Of a stretch of 64,000 bases of DNA, positions 54,056 through 63,304 are shown in pieces (the first letter of the stretch is position 1; each line of letters begins with the position of its first letter). The notes beneath the pieces were generated by a model. That model saw only the letters and a program-made list of their open reading frames with translations, searched no databases and was not told the DNA's origin. A program made the translations under genes and the position numbers. Source of the DNA: Hymenobacter glacieicola (GTDB taxonomy: Bacteria; Bacteroidota; Bacteroidia; Cytophagales; Hymenobacteraceae); contig NZ_BMGS01000008.1 in the NCBI RefSeq assembly GCF_014640315.1, forward strand, positions 228,885 to 292,884. Direction: 5' to 3'.

Positions 54056-55051
54056 ATGAGTAACCCAACTGCTGCGGCATCCATTGGAGGCTTTTTTGAG
54101 GTAGAGCTGCCTATTGGCCCGGCCAGGCCCCACGCGCGGGCTTGGGCTGCTCTGGCCAGCGGACGAGCCTGCCTGGCCGTACTGGCCAGCCAGTTGCAGC
54201 CTTCTAGGGTGTGGGTACCATTTTACATCTGCGACTCGGTGCTGCACGCTCTGGAACAGGCGCAAGTATCCTACAGCTTCTACGCCCTCACGGAAGAGTT
54301 GGAGCTGGAGGTTCCGGTGGAGCTATCCGACGGTGAGTATATTCTCTACGTAAACTATTTCGGCTTAAAAACCAGCTATACCGCCACGTTAGCGCGGCGC
54401 TATGGGGCCCGGTTGCTGCTGGATTTAACCCAGGCTTTTTTTGAGGAGCCCGCCCCGGGGTTGTGGGGTTTTAACTCCGCCCGCAAGTTTTTTGGCGTTC
54501 CAGATGGGGCGTATCTGTACGCTCCGGAGCCAATGCCCCCTGTTACGCTACCCTCAAACCAAGCCATTAGCCTAACGCACCTTGTGGAACGGCAGGCTGG
54601 TCGCCAGACCGCCGCCTACGCCGCCTACAGCCAGTACGAAGAGCAGCTTAGCTATGCCCCCCAGGAAATGTCGGCGGTAAGCCAGAGCTGGCTTTCCTGG
54701 TTGGATTACGCTGGTATTGCCCGAAAGCGGCAAGCCAACTTTGCTTTGTACCAGCAGTTGCTGGCACCCGTGCTGCAAAGCGGCGCGGCCCGCGAGTGGC
54801 TGCCGCTGGAGGCGGGCACCGTCCCGTTCTCTTATCCTCTCCGGTTAACTAAGCCAGTAGAGGATCGGCGGCAGCTTTTTGAACAGCAGATCTTTGTGCC
54901 CTGGCTGTGGCCGGAGATGCGCCAGCGCCCCGGTGATTTTGCTCGGGAAAGGACTTTTGTGGACAGCGTGCTGGCTCTGCCTCTTGACCACCGTTATGGT
55001 CCGGAGCATATAGCGCGGGTAGCCCAAGCTATAGTTGCTCTGCTAACCTGA
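54056..55051 (+). CDS. Divergent DegT-like (PLP fold type I) protein
   Basis: A 331-residue protein with the outline of a DegT aminotransferase but weak conservation. D123 in 'LLLDLTQAFFEEPA' and K144 in 'NSARKFFGVPDGAYLY' occupy the PLP-binding Asp and Schiff-base Lys positions. 'VWVPFYICDSVLHALEQAQ' matches the phosphate-proximal helix region, but the usual SNGT phosphate-binding motif is absent. It could be an atypical aminotransferase or a paralogue without cofactor. It starts 13 bp after wbqC, so the two are probably coupled. Confidence 0.75.
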   Translation: MSNPTAAASIGGFFEVELPIGPARPHARAWAALASGRACLAVLASQLQPSRVWVPFYICDSVLHALEQAQVSYSFYALTEELELEVPVELSDGEYILYVNYFGLKTSYTATLARRYGARLLLDLTQAFFEEPAPGLWGFNSARKFFGVPDGAYLYAPEPMPPVTLPSNQAISLTHLVERQAGRQTAAYAAYSQYEEQLSYAPQEMSAVSQSWLSWLDYAGIARKRQANFALYQQLLAPVLQSGAAREWLPLEAGTVPFSYPLRLTKPVEDRRQLFEQQIFVPWLWPEMRQRPGDFARERTFVDSVLALPLDHRYGPEHIARVAQAIVALLT

Positions 55052-55098
55052 GCATTTACCACCATTCTCTGATACTTCGAACGAGTACTCCCAAAGCA

Positions 55099-55668
55099 AT
55101 GAATATTCACGGCAAGAAAGTAATCCTGCGTGCCATCGAGGAAACGGACCTGCCCTTGCTACACCAGTGGGCAAATGATCCGGAAATCTGGAAAATGTTG
55201 GGTGGCTGGCATTTCCCCAGCTCATTCGAGTACCAGAAGAAATGGTTTGCTGCTCTGGGGACCGACCAACTCAATCAGCGCTTTGCTGTTGAGGCTCCGG
55301 GGGTAGGCCTGATTGGCACGACCAATCTAGTAGATGTAGACTGGAAAAATAACAATGCCTTTCACGGCGTAATGCTCGGCGCCAAAGACATCCGTGGCAA
55401 GGGCTATGGTATCGACACAATTATGAGTGTGATGCGCTTCGCCTTTGAAGAATTGCATCTGGAGCGGCTCGATACTACCATTATTGAGTATAATACCATT
55501 TCATTGAATATCTACACCAACAAATGTGGCTGGAAGCACGAGGGCACGCGCCGCAATTGGTACTTCCGCAACAACCGCTATTGGGACCGATTAGAAATGG
55601 GTATCACCCGTGCCGACTACTTTGCGTTAGTGGAGGAAAGCAACTACTGGGCGGATGATCAAGGTTAG
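55099..55668 (+). CDS. GNAT acetyltransferase (RimJ/PseH-like)
   Basis: A 189-residue GNAT: 'VILRAIEETDLPLLHQWAND' opens it, 'GVMLGAKDIRGKGYGIDTIM' is the acetyl-CoA motif A, 'ERLDTTIIEYNTISLNIYTN' and 'CGWKHEGTRRNWYFRNNRY' complete the RimJ-type fold. In this place it most likely acetylates an amino sugar, perhaps the VioA-like product. Its end overlaps the next glycosyltransferase by 14 bp. Confidence 0.9.
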   Translation: MNIHGKKVILRAIEETDLPLLHQWANDPEIWKMLGGWHFPSSFEYQKKWFAALGTDQLNQRFAVEAPGVGLIGTTNLVDVDWKNNNAFHGVMLGAKDIRGKGYGIDTIMSVMRFAFEELHLERLDTTIIEYNTISLNIYTNKCGWKHEGTRRNWYFRNNRYWDRLEMGITRADYFALVEESNYWADDQG

Positions 55669-56590
55669 TGTATTCACCATGACTTATAACCACGAGCGGT
55701 TCGTGGCCCAGGCAATTGAGGGAGTTTTGGCACAGCGCTGCAACTTCCCCATCGAAATGATTATCGGCGACGACTGTTCTACCGATGGTACCCGCCACAT
55801 CATTGCTGAATACGCGGCCAGTTATCCGCATATCATCAAGCCCATCTATCATGAAAAAAATGTGGGTGCGGCCGTTAACCAGCGGGAGTGCATGGCAGCC
55901 TGCACCGGTGAATTTGTGGCTGTGCTTGAGGGTGACGATTATTGGATTGACCCCGATAAACTGCGCCTACAGGTGGAAGCTCTGGAAGCCCGTCCCGACT
56001 ATGCCCTTTGCATTCACGACGCGGAAACCTTCAACGACGCTGACAATAGCAAGGAGTGGACGTTTGGCGAAGAGTTTTCGCACATTCTACCCTCAGAGGG
56101 CGATGCGCCCCGCACCTTCACCCAACTTGATATTGCCCGCTACGGCTGGTTTATCCCTACTGCCTCGATGCTAATGCGGGCTACGAGCATTCCGCGGCCC
56201 TTACCTACTTGGTTTGACGGTATCTATAGCGGTGACTTTGCCTTGCAGTTAATGAGCACCCGACAGGGGCCATCCCTGTATCTGCCCCGGGTAATGGCTC
56301 GCTACCGTATTCATACTCAAAGCAAGGGCAGCACTATGGCTCAATCGGAGGATAAGTTCAAACGCCGAATTTTTGAAGCCAAGATGTTTCAGCAGCATGT
56401 ATTCAGGCCCAAGGACCGGAAGCATGCTGACATCTACCTAGCGCTGCAGTATCAAGGCTATGCGCGTTTTCTAGGCAGCCACGGGCGGTACTGGGAGCAA
56501 CTCAAATACCAAGCTAGTAGCTGGCTCTATAACTGGCAGCGGGTGCCCCTGTATTTTGAGCGCCGGCTCAAGCTAGCCTTCACTGCTTGA
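55655..56590 (+). CDS. Family 2 glycosyltransferase (copy A of a duplicated pair)
   Basis: A 311-residue GT2 enzyme: 'VSVFTMTYNHERFVAQAIEG', 'IIGDDCSTDGTRHI' and the D-x-D region 'AVLEGDDYWIDPDKLRLQ'. The C-terminal half ('YGWFIPTASMLMRA', 'MAQSEDKFKRRIFEAKMFQ') is shared nearly word for word with the enzyme at 58043. Translationally coupled to the upstream GNAT. Donor and acceptor unknown. Confidence 0.92.
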   Translation: MIKVSVFTMTYNHERFVAQAIEGVLAQRCNFPIEMIIGDDCSTDGTRHIIAEYAASYPHIIKPIYHEKNVGAAVNQRECMAACTGEFVAVLEGDDYWIDPDKLRLQVEALEARPDYALCIHDAETFNDADNSKEWTFGEEFSHILPSEGDAPRTFTQLDIARYGWFIPTASMLMRATSIPRPLPTWFDGIYSGDFALQLMSTRQGPSLYLPRVMARYRIHTQSKGSTMAQSEDKFKRRIFEAKMFQQHVFRPKDRKHADIYLALQYQGYARFLGSHGRYWEQLKYQASSWLYNWQRVPLYFERRLKLAFTA

Positions 56591-56667
56591 TCAGTGGCAG
56601 CAGATAAATTAGTTTGTCGTTTGCTATCTGAGCGCTTCCAGACTTTATGAGTAAGGCTTAATGTTAG

Positions 56668-56675
56668 TACCTTTG
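56668..56675 (+). promoter_or_regulatory. -7 box before the second GNAT gene
   Basis: TACCTTTG, an exact consensus match, 32 nt before the ATG at 56708, in the 117-bp gap after glycosyltransferase copy A. Confidence 0.5.
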
Positions 56676-56707
56676 ATGGTTTCCCATTACTAATACGTAC
56701 CGACTTT

Positions 56708-57256
56708 ATGGAATTTCGGATTGATTTCAGGCCCTTCCGGTTGGAGGACGCCCGGTTCATAAATAATCTGCGCCAACTCGAAAGCATGGAAAGCATGTTG
56801 ATGGGCAATAAGCGACCTGTGTCTTTTGAACGTGACGTAAAGTGGGTGCAGGATGTAATGATGAACGATTCTCAAACCACTATTTACTTTGCTGTTACTG
56901 AGCAAGGTAAAGACGATATCGTAGGCTATACATCAATTTCAGAGATTGATTATCGTAATGGGACTTGCTTCTGGAGCGGCATTAAGCTTGATACCCGTAT
57001 TGCTGGCAAAGGCTGGGGTACAGAGGTAGGGTTAAAAATCCTCAAGTTTGTATTCGAGGAGTTGCGCATGGAGCGCTGTAAAGGTGAGTGTCTGGAAGAG
57101 CACGAAGCTGGTAAACGCCTAATGTTAAAGATTGGTTTTCAGGTAGATGGCTTGATGCGCAGCGCCGTGTACAAGAACGGCAAACAACACAACCAGTACA
57201 TCATGAGCGTCATCAAAAGCGATTACCTTCACATTAAAAACGAACGCAGCTTATAG
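56708..57256 (+). CDS. GNAT acetyltransferase (RimJ/PseH-like), AT-rich
   Basis: A 182-residue GNAT with 'FRPFRLEDARFINNLRQLES', motif A 'IKLDTRIAGKGWGTEVGLKI' and 'ERCKGECLEEHEAGKRLMLK'. The Q/R-x-x-G-x-G/A signature reads RIAGKGWG, as expected. Overall size and order resemble PseH-type amino-sugar acetylases. It is more A/T-rich than its neighbours and is the first gene after a promoter, suggesting a cassette with the SDR and glycosyltransferase that follow. Confidence 0.88.
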   Translation: MEFRIDFRPFRLEDARFINNLRQLESMESMLMGNKRPVSFERDVKWVQDVMMNDSQTTIYFAVTEQGKDDIVGYTSISEIDYRNGTCFWSGIKLDTRIAGKGWGTEVGLKILKFVFEELRMERCKGECLEEHEAGKRLMLKIGFQVDGLMRSAVYKNGKQHNQYIMSVIKSDYLHIKNERSL

Positions 57257-57287
57257 GCTTCATAGCCCATTGCTTAAACCCATTTCC

Positions 57288-57989
57288 ATGCAAGACGCTT
57301 CCGCGCCCATGTACATTATTACCGGTGCTTCCCGAGGTATCGGCCAGTACCTGATGAGCCACTTTGCCGCAAAAGGACACAAGGTTATCGGCATTTACAA
57401 TAGCACCAAGCCGGCTACTTTGGAAGAGCACTGCCACCAAATCGATCTAACCGATGAGGCAGCTATTATGGCATTTTTCCAGACCATTGAGCCTGAACTC
57501 AAAAATGTGGTATTGCTGAACGCGGCTGGTATTACTTACAACGCGCTAGCACACAAGGCTGAGTTGACTGCATGGCGACAAGTTATCGACACTAACGTAG
57601 TAGCTCTGTTTAACTTAACCAAACTGTTGCTACCGGTGATGCGGCAGGACAACTACGGCCGCATTATTAGTTTCTCATCGGTGGTCGCCCAGTCTGGTAT
57701 TGTAGGTACAAGCGCTTATGCAGCCTCTAAATCGGCGCTGTGGGGAATGGCAAAGGCTATTGCGGCCGAGAATGCCATCAAAAATATTACTATTAACGCT
57801 ATCAACCTAGGGTATTTCGACATCGGTATGATCGACAAGGTACCAGCCAATATGCTCGCGGGTATTGTGGAAAAAATTCCGGCGAAGCGCCTAGGACGTC
57901 CGGAGGAAATAATCTCAGCTGTTGAGTTCATGATTAGCAACGCGTATCTGAACGGCACCAGTGTGGACCTGAACGGCGGGTTGTTTTAG
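57288..57989 (+). CDS. Short-chain dehydrogenase/reductase (FabG-like)
   Basis: A 233-residue classical SDR. 'YIITGASRGIGQYLMSHFAA' is the NAD(P) motif, 'LLNAAGITYNA' the NNAG-like motif, and the catalytic Ser-Tyr-Lys is in 'ISFSSVVAQSG' and 'AYAASKSALWG'. The ATG at 57288 is preferred to the TTG at 57270. In this locus it may reduce a keto sugar or a 3-hydroxyacyl side chain destined for an amino sugar; which is not clear. Confidence 0.92.
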   Translation: MQDASAPMYIITGASRGIGQYLMSHFAAKGHKVIGIYNSTKPATLEEHCHQIDLTDEAAIMAFFQTIEPELKNVVLLNAAGITYNALAHKAELTAWRQVIDTNVVALFNLTKLLLPVMRQDNYGRIISFSSVVAQSGIVGTSAYAASKSALWGMAKAIAAENAIKNITINAINLGYFDIGMIDKVPANMLAGIVEKIPAKRLGRPEEIISAVEFMISNAYLNGTSVDLNGGLF

Positions 57990-58042
57990 CTTAGACCCAT
58001 GTTTCTTAGCCAACCAGGGCCCTTTCAACCTTATCCTGCTCC

Positions 58043-58987
58043 GTGACGAAAGTTAGCATTTGCACCATCACTTATAACCACGAAGCTTACATTGCGCAAG
58101 CTATTGAAGGCGTACTGATGCAGCGTGGGCCGGATATTGAAGTAGAAATGGTTATTGGCGACGACGTGTCGAGCGACAATACCCGGGCGATTGTCGCCGA
58201 CTACGCTCGACGTTTTCCGGAAAGTATCAAACCTCTGTTTCATCCTAAAAACTTAGGTCCCGGGGCCAACTCTCGCGCTTGCTTGGCGGCCTGCACCGGG
58301 GAGTTTATTGCTGCCCTCGAAGGCGACGATTACTGGACTGACCCCAATAAACTGCGTCTACAAGTTGCGGCCATGCGTGAGCATCCTACCGCTGGCCTTT
58401 CGTTTCACGACGCGGAAACTTTCAACGACGAGGATGGCAAGGTAGAGTGGACGTTTGGCGAAGAGTTTCCACATATTCTGCCCCCGGCTGGTTCAGCGCC
58501 CAAGCTCTTCAGCCAACTGGACTTTGCCCGTTACGGCTGGTTTGTGCCAACGGCCTCCATGCTATTTCGGGCATCAAGTATTCCATTGCCGGTGCCCGAT
58601 TGGTTTGAGGGTGTGTATAGTGGTGACTATACTCTGCAGTTGCTTAGTACTCGCCAAGGCCCAGCTGTGTATCTACCGCGCGTGATGTCGCGCTATCGTA
58701 TACACCAGAAAGGGCTTGGTAATATTATGGCTCAATCGGAGGACAAGTTTAAGCGTCGGATTTTTGAAGCCAAGATGTTTCAGCAGCATGTGTTCAGTCC
58801 CAAGGACCGAAAACATGCCGATGTGTATCTGGCCATGCAGTACAAAGGCTATGCTCGCTACCTTCTCAGTCAAGGGCGACGCTGGACGCAAATGCTCTAC
58901 ATGATGAAGAGTATGTACTATGATCGTCAGCGCCTGCCAATTTACTTGGAACGGCGGCTACAGCAGTTCAATAATTCTAAAGGCTAA
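58043..58987 (+). CDS. Family 2 glycosyltransferase (copy B of a duplicated pair)
   Basis: A 314-residue GT2 enzyme starting with GTG (no ATG precedes the conserved 'KVSICTITYNHEAYIAQAIE'). D-x-D region 'AALEGDDYWTDPNKLRLQ', then the long shared C-terminal block 'IMAQSEDKFKRRIFEAKMF'. About two-thirds of residues match the enzyme at 55655, and the end regions are almost identical in DNA, so the two arose by duplication. The divergence in the N-half may alter donor or acceptor choice. Confidence 0.92.
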   Translation: MTKVSICTITYNHEAYIAQAIEGVLMQRGPDIEVEMVIGDDVSSDNTRAIVADYARRFPESIKPLFHPKNLGPGANSRACLAACTGEFIAALEGDDYWTDPNKLRLQVAAMREHPTAGLSFHDAETFNDEDGKVEWTFGEEFPHILPPAGSAPKLFSQLDFARYGWFVPTASMLFRASSIPLPVPDWFEGVYSGDYTLQLLSTRQGPAVYLPRVMSRYRIHQKGLGNIMAQSEDKFKRRIFEAKMFQQHVFSPKDRKHADVYLAMQYKGYARYLLSQGRRWTQMLYMMKSMYYDRQRLPIYLERRLQQFNNSKG

Positions 58988-59041
58988 CTGCAATTAGGTG
59001 GCACTTTTGTCTCCATTCACGGCTCCGTTTTGACTACTACG

Positions 59042-60016
59042 ATGAACGCTAAATTGGTAAGCGTTATAATTCCTAGCTATAACTATAGCGCCTACATATC
59101 TGACGCTATCGATAGTATTCAGGCGCAGACTTATCCGCACTGGGAAGTTATAGTAGTTGATGACGGCTCGAAGGACAATACGGCGGAAGTAGTGGCTCGC
59201 TACACGGCGCAGGACGACCGGGTAAAATATCACTATCAGCAAAATCAGGGGTTGTCGGCCGCACGCAACACGGGAATTTCGCTTGCGCAGGGCGCCTATA
59301 TCCAGTTGCTGGATGCGGATGATTATATCAGCAAGCGCAAACTAGAGATTCAGGTGGGCCTACTGGAGCAGCAGCCGGACGTTGCCCTGGTGTACGCCGA
59401 TACTTACATCTATACCCACTCCGACGACCCCACCGCACCGCGAAACTTCCGGCAGTTTCACCTGACGATGCCGCCCATATCGGGCCAGGGGGTAGACCTA
59501 GCCATGCATATGGCTCTGGATAATATCTTTCTGGTGGGAAGTCCACTGTTCAGGCGCAGTATGGCCGTAGCCGCCGGACCCTTTGACCAAACGCTGTTTT
59601 CCCTGGAAGACTGGCACTTCTGGTACCGAGCTGTGCTGCAGAATCAGAAATTTGTGTACGATAATCAGGAGGGAACCGAGTTCTACGTGCGTACCCACGG
59701 CAACAACATGACGGGTAACCGTTACAAGATGTGGAAGTACAAGATTCAGGCCCGCCAAGCGCTAATTCGGCTGATAGAGGGTGTAGTGCAGTCGGGGGCA
59801 GGCATGGGCCCGGCGCTGCGGCCAGTGCTGGCCCGGCAAAAGGCGTACTTGTATGAGGAGCAGGCGCGCTATAATCTGCTGTACGAAAACGTAGGCGCGG
59901 GACTTGTAAATCATTTCCGATACTTGGTGCATGGCAACAAGCCCTTGCGCATCTGGTACGATAGTGCCTACTGGCTGAAAGAACGGCTGCTGGGCCGTAA
60001 CAGGAAGACTGCTTAG
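59042..60016 (+). CDS. Family 2 glycosyltransferase
   Basis: A 324-residue GT2: 'VSVIIPSYNYSAYISDAID', 'VIVVDDGSKDNTAEVV', 'NQGLSAARNTGISLAQGAYI' and D-x-D 'QLLDADDYISKRK'. The C-terminal part holds 'FSLEDWHFWYRAVL', the E-D-W type motif of inverting GT2 enzymes, where the acidic residue is the catalytic base. ATG 59042 is preferred over the TTG at 59030. A 165-bp gap follows with no recognisable gene. Confidence 0.92.
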   Translation: MNAKLVSVIIPSYNYSAYISDAIDSIQAQTYPHWEVIVVDDGSKDNTAEVVARYTAQDDRVKYHYQQNQGLSAARNTGISLAQGAYIQLLDADDYISKRKLEIQVGLLEQQPDVALVYADTYIYTHSDDPTAPRNFRQFHLTMPPISGQGVDLAMHMALDNIFLVGSPLFRRSMAVAAGPFDQTLFSLEDWHFWYRAVLQNQKFVYDNQEGTEFYVRTHGNNMTGNRYKMWKYKIQARQALIRLIEGVVQSGAGMGPALRPVLARQKAYLYEEQARYNLLYENVGAGLVNHFRYLVHGNKPLRIWYDSAYWLKERLLGRNRKTA

Positions 60017-60181
60017 CAGCCTTTACTTCAGGCTAACATTGGCCTGCTATGGTAGCCCGATACCCGAGAATGTAACAGCCGGGTGACCACGAGGGTAGGG
60101 AGGAGTGGCAACCAAATAAGGGGTAGTTCTGTATGGGATATTCTCACCCAACGCCCCTAATAATTTGTAAGGTGAGCTTCC

Positions 60182-61084
60182 ATGATCAAACGGCTAAAAA
60201 GCTATTACCTGCTGGCAGACGGCGCGGTGTTCTCGTTTTTCCAATTAGTACCAGAATCTGTCATTCGGACTGAGCAAGGACGAGTAAAGCTCCATAACTG
60301 GCGAGGTTTTATTAAGCTGTGGCTCACCAATCGGAAGGTCAGATTATCTAAAAATACGGTATACCTCACCGTCCATAGCTCCTATCGGGGCTACTACCAC
60401 TGGCTGCTGGAGAGCATACCCAAGCTTTTAGAAGCCAAGCGTGCAGCTTTGAATTTTACCTTGCTGCTACCGGCTTCTTATACCGAAGCTTTTTATGCGG
60501 ATACTCTGCAAATACTAGGCATAGAGCGGGTAGAGCGGCTGCTGTCCGATACGGTTTACCACGTTCCGCAAGGTATGCTGCCATACTCAGCCGAGACAAT
60601 GGGCAATTATTCGTTGCCGGCACTGCAGGAGTTGAAATCCAGCATGCTGGCAGCCACCGCTACGGTAGCCCCCACGGTGGCCTCGCGCCTATACATTAGT
60701 CGGCGCAAGGCTTCCCGCCGCAAGGTCCTTAATGAAGCTGAAGTAGAGCAGGTGCTGGCCGCTTTCGGCTTTACTATTCTTTGTTTTGAAGACTATACCT
60801 TTGCGGAGCAGGTGCAGCTGTGTGCCAATGTGCACATACTGGTAGGCCTTCATGGTGCGGGCTTGTCTAACATGGTGTTTTTGCAGGAAGGAGCAACCGT
60901 AGTCGAGTTTAGAAAATTTGACAACGGAGAAAATTACTTCTTCCAGCAACTGGCTGACACGCTGCAGCATACCTATCACCTGTTGTATTGCACGGCCGCC
61001 GATGAGCAGCAGCAAGTGCAAGACGCCGACCTGTGGGTAGATGTGGATGCCCTTCGGGCTGTTCTGGCTCAGCACTCAGTTTAA
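60182..61084 (+). CDS. Glycosyltransferase family 61 protein
   Basis: A 300-residue GT61 (DUF563) enzyme. Landmarks are 'SYRGYYHWLLESIPKLLEA', 'LYISRRKASRRKVLNEAEV' (the R-x-x-x-R-R basic motif) and 'ILVGLHGAGLSNMVFLQEGA', the H-G-A-G/A-L motif diagnostic of the family. Plant members add xylose to polysaccharides, which makes UDP-xylose from the uxs gene a plausible donor here, by inference only. It abuts the next gene without spacing. Confidence 0.92.
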   Translation: MIKRLKSYYLLADGAVFSFFQLVPESVIRTEQGRVKLHNWRGFIKLWLTNRKVRLSKNTVYLTVHSSYRGYYHWLLESIPKLLEAKRAALNFTLLLPASYTEAFYADTLQILGIERVERLLSDTVYHVPQGMLPYSAETMGNYSLPALQELKSSMLAATATVAPTVASRLYISRRKASRRKVLNEAEVEQVLAAFGFTILCFEDYTFAEQVQLCANVHILVGLHGAGLSNMVFLQEGATVVEFRKFDNGENYFFQQLADTLQHTYHLLYCTAADEQQQVQDADLWVDVDALRAVLAQHSV

Positions 61085-62101
61085 ATGCAAAGAGAAATAC
61101 TTCGCGAGGAACCGGCAGCAGCCAAGGTTTCCGTCCTGATTCCGGCCTACAATGCGGCGGCCTACCTTGAGCAAACCCTGGATTCGGTTCTGGCCCAAAC
61201 CTGGCCTAATCTGGAAGTAATCATAGTAGATGACGGCTCAAAAGACGACACCCTGGCCAAGGCGCGCCGTTACGCCAGTCCGACAGTACAAGTAATTGCC
61301 CAGCCAAATGCGGGGGCCAGTGCCGCCCGCAACCGGGCCTTTGCCGCGGCTACCGGCGAGTACATCCAGTATCTGGATGCCGACGACCTGCTGCACCCCA
61401 ACAAAATTTGGGCGCAGATGGAATGCTTGCGCCAAAAGCCCGGGGTGAAGATTTCCTCCTCCGCTTGGGCTATGTTTTACGACGAGCCCCACGAACAGGA
61501 CTTGCGGCCCACTGTGCTCTGGCGCGACTACCCAGATCCGGTCGAGTGGCTTCTCGACGCGTGGGAGAACGGAGTCTGGATGCAACCCTCCGCCTGGTTG
61601 ACGCACCGCACGTTAATTGCCGCCGCTGGCCCCTGGGATGAGCGCATTTCCCTGCACGACGACGGCGAGTTTTTCAGCCGGGTGTTGCTGCAAGCCAGTG
61701 AAATTATCTTTTGCCGGGAGGCTAAGTCGTTCTACCGTAAAGGCATTTCTGATTCCCTGAGCAGCATCCGAAGCGAAAAGGCCACCTTATCACATTTGGC
61801 AGTATGCCAGGCTTATGAAACCACGCTGCTGGCCCACCAAAACACGCCACGCACGCGCCGGGCTTGCGCTAACAATTACCAGCGCTTTATCTATGAGTAT
61901 TACCCTCATTACCCGGAAGCCCGGCAACTAGCGGCCGCCCGGGTGCGGGCATTGGGAGGAGGTACAGCTCTGCCCCCGAGCACACCGCTGTTCCACCTGC
62001 TGGATAAGGTAGTCGGCTGGCAGATGTCGAAACGATTGCAGAATTTTGTGTACCACTATCGGCTGAACCCTGCTTCTTGGATGGCCCATAAGTCGAAGTA
62101 A
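61085..62101 (+). CDS. Family 2 glycosyltransferase
   Basis: A 338-residue GT2: 'VSVLIPAYNAAAYLEQTLD', 'VIIVDDGSKDDTLAKA', 'NAGASAARNRAFAAATGEYI' and D-x-D in 'YLDADDLLHPNK'. The catalytic base is in 'SLHDDGEFFSRVLL'. It starts on the base after the GT61 stop (TAA-ATG), so the two are strongly coupled in translation. Donor unknown. Confidence 0.93.
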   Translation: MQREILREEPAAAKVSVLIPAYNAAAYLEQTLDSVLAQTWPNLEVIIVDDGSKDDTLAKARRYASPTVQVIAQPNAGASAARNRAFAAATGEYIQYLDADDLLHPNKIWAQMECLRQKPGVKISSSAWAMFYDEPHEQDLRPTVLWRDYPDPVEWLLDAWENGVWMQPSAWLTHRTLIAAAGPWDERISLHDDGEFFSRVLLQASEIIFCREAKSFYRKGISDSLSSIRSEKATLSHLAVCQAYETTLLAHQNTPRTRRACANNYQRFIYEYYPHYPEARQLAAARVRALGGGTALPPSTPLFHLLDKVVGWQMSKRLQNFVYHYRLNPASWMAHKSK

Positions 62102-62115
62102 CCTGCCGATTTTAT

Positions 62116-63120
62116 ATGTGCAAAGTTTCCATAGTGCTGCCCGTTTATAACGTATCAGCCTATATAAAAGCCACCGTTGAAAGTTTGCTCCGCCAGACTT
62201 TTGAAGATTTCGAGCTGCTAATTCTGGATGATTGCTCCACGGACGATACCGTGGCCCAAATTCGCTCGTTCACTGATCCTCGCATTCGGCTGCTGCTTAA
62301 CCCGTATAATATGGGGAGGGCCGGCACCGACAATTCCGCTCTGGCCTACGTGCGCGGGGAGTACATTGCCAAGATGGACGGGGACGACATCTGTCATCCG
62401 GAGCGCCTAGCCCGGCAGGTAGCCTACCTGGATCAGCACCCGGAGGTCAATGTAGTTGGTAGCTTTATGCAAAACTTCGGGGCCAGCACGTATTTAAACC
62501 GCTACCCCGCACACCCTGCTGATGCACAAGTGCTGACCTTGTTTACCCTGCCTACGGGTAATCCATCCTCGATGATGCGTACTAGTCTATTCTTGCAGCA
62601 AGGCATGCGGTACGATGCTACCCTGCGCCAAACAGAAGACTATGACTTTTGCGCCCGCTACATTCGGCAGCTGCAAATTGCTACCATACAGGAAGCGTTG
62701 ATCCAGTACAGGGTGCCCCTAGATGCTCATAAAAAGGATATTCTACGGGAACGGGCTGACGTATCGGATGTGGTACGGGAAGGAATACTTCGGGAGTGGA
62801 ACGTAAAATTCTCAGACCGGGAACTGCAGATATACAACCTTACGGCTATGCTGGGCCGGCCATTGCAGGATATCCGCCTGGAGGAAATATCTGCCTGGTT
62901 TCAAAAGCTTTTGCAGCATAACGAGCAGGTTCCTCTGTTCGATATGCCGGCCCTGAAACGGGGGTTAGGAGAGCGATGGTTTGAGGTGTGCTATGCCTAT
63001 ACGCAACCTAATTTTGGCAGTGTGCGGGCCTATTATAAGAGTCCTTTTGCTTCCTACGCATCAATATCCGTTCGCCAGCGAGCTAAAATGTGGATGCAGT
63101 CTTTGCGGCGGCTTAAGTAG
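62116..63120 (+). CDS. Family 2 glycosyltransferase
   Basis: A 334-residue GT2: 'VSIVLPVYNVSAYIKATVE', 'LLILDDCSTDDTVAQI', 'YNMGRAGTDNSALAYVRGEY' and D-x-D 'AKMDGDDICHPERLAR'. The E-D-Y motif 'LRQTEDYDFCARYI' is the expected acceptor-side base. 14 bp after the previous gene. An AT-rich 184-bp gap follows before the flippase gene. Confidence 0.93.
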   Translation: MCKVSIVLPVYNVSAYIKATVESLLRQTFEDFELLILDDCSTDDTVAQIRSFTDPRIRLLLNPYNMGRAGTDNSALAYVRGEYIAKMDGDDICHPERLARQVAYLDQHPEVNVVGSFMQNFGASTYLNRYPAHPADAQVLTLFTLPTGNPSSMMRTSLFLQQGMRYDATLRQTEDYDFCARYIRQLQIATIQEALIQYRVPLDAHKKDILRERADVSDVVREGILREWNVKFSDRELQIYNLTAMLGRPLQDIRLEEISAWFQKLLQHNEQVPLFDMPALKRGLGERWFEVCYAYTQPNFGSVRAYYKSPFASYASISVRQRAKMWMQSLRRLK

Positions 63121-63304
63121 TCGTTAATATAAGTTGTACGGCACTGTATTAAAGTGCAGGCTGTGATAATTACGAAATAAATATTTTATAGTTTTTAATT
63201 GCTGCAGCTAACAGAAAGACAGTGCTTTTATAATTGTCGGCTGCTACGCAAATATGATTAGTTGTAGATTGTTTTCTATAACTTCTTGCTTTGTAAAAAG
63301 ACGT

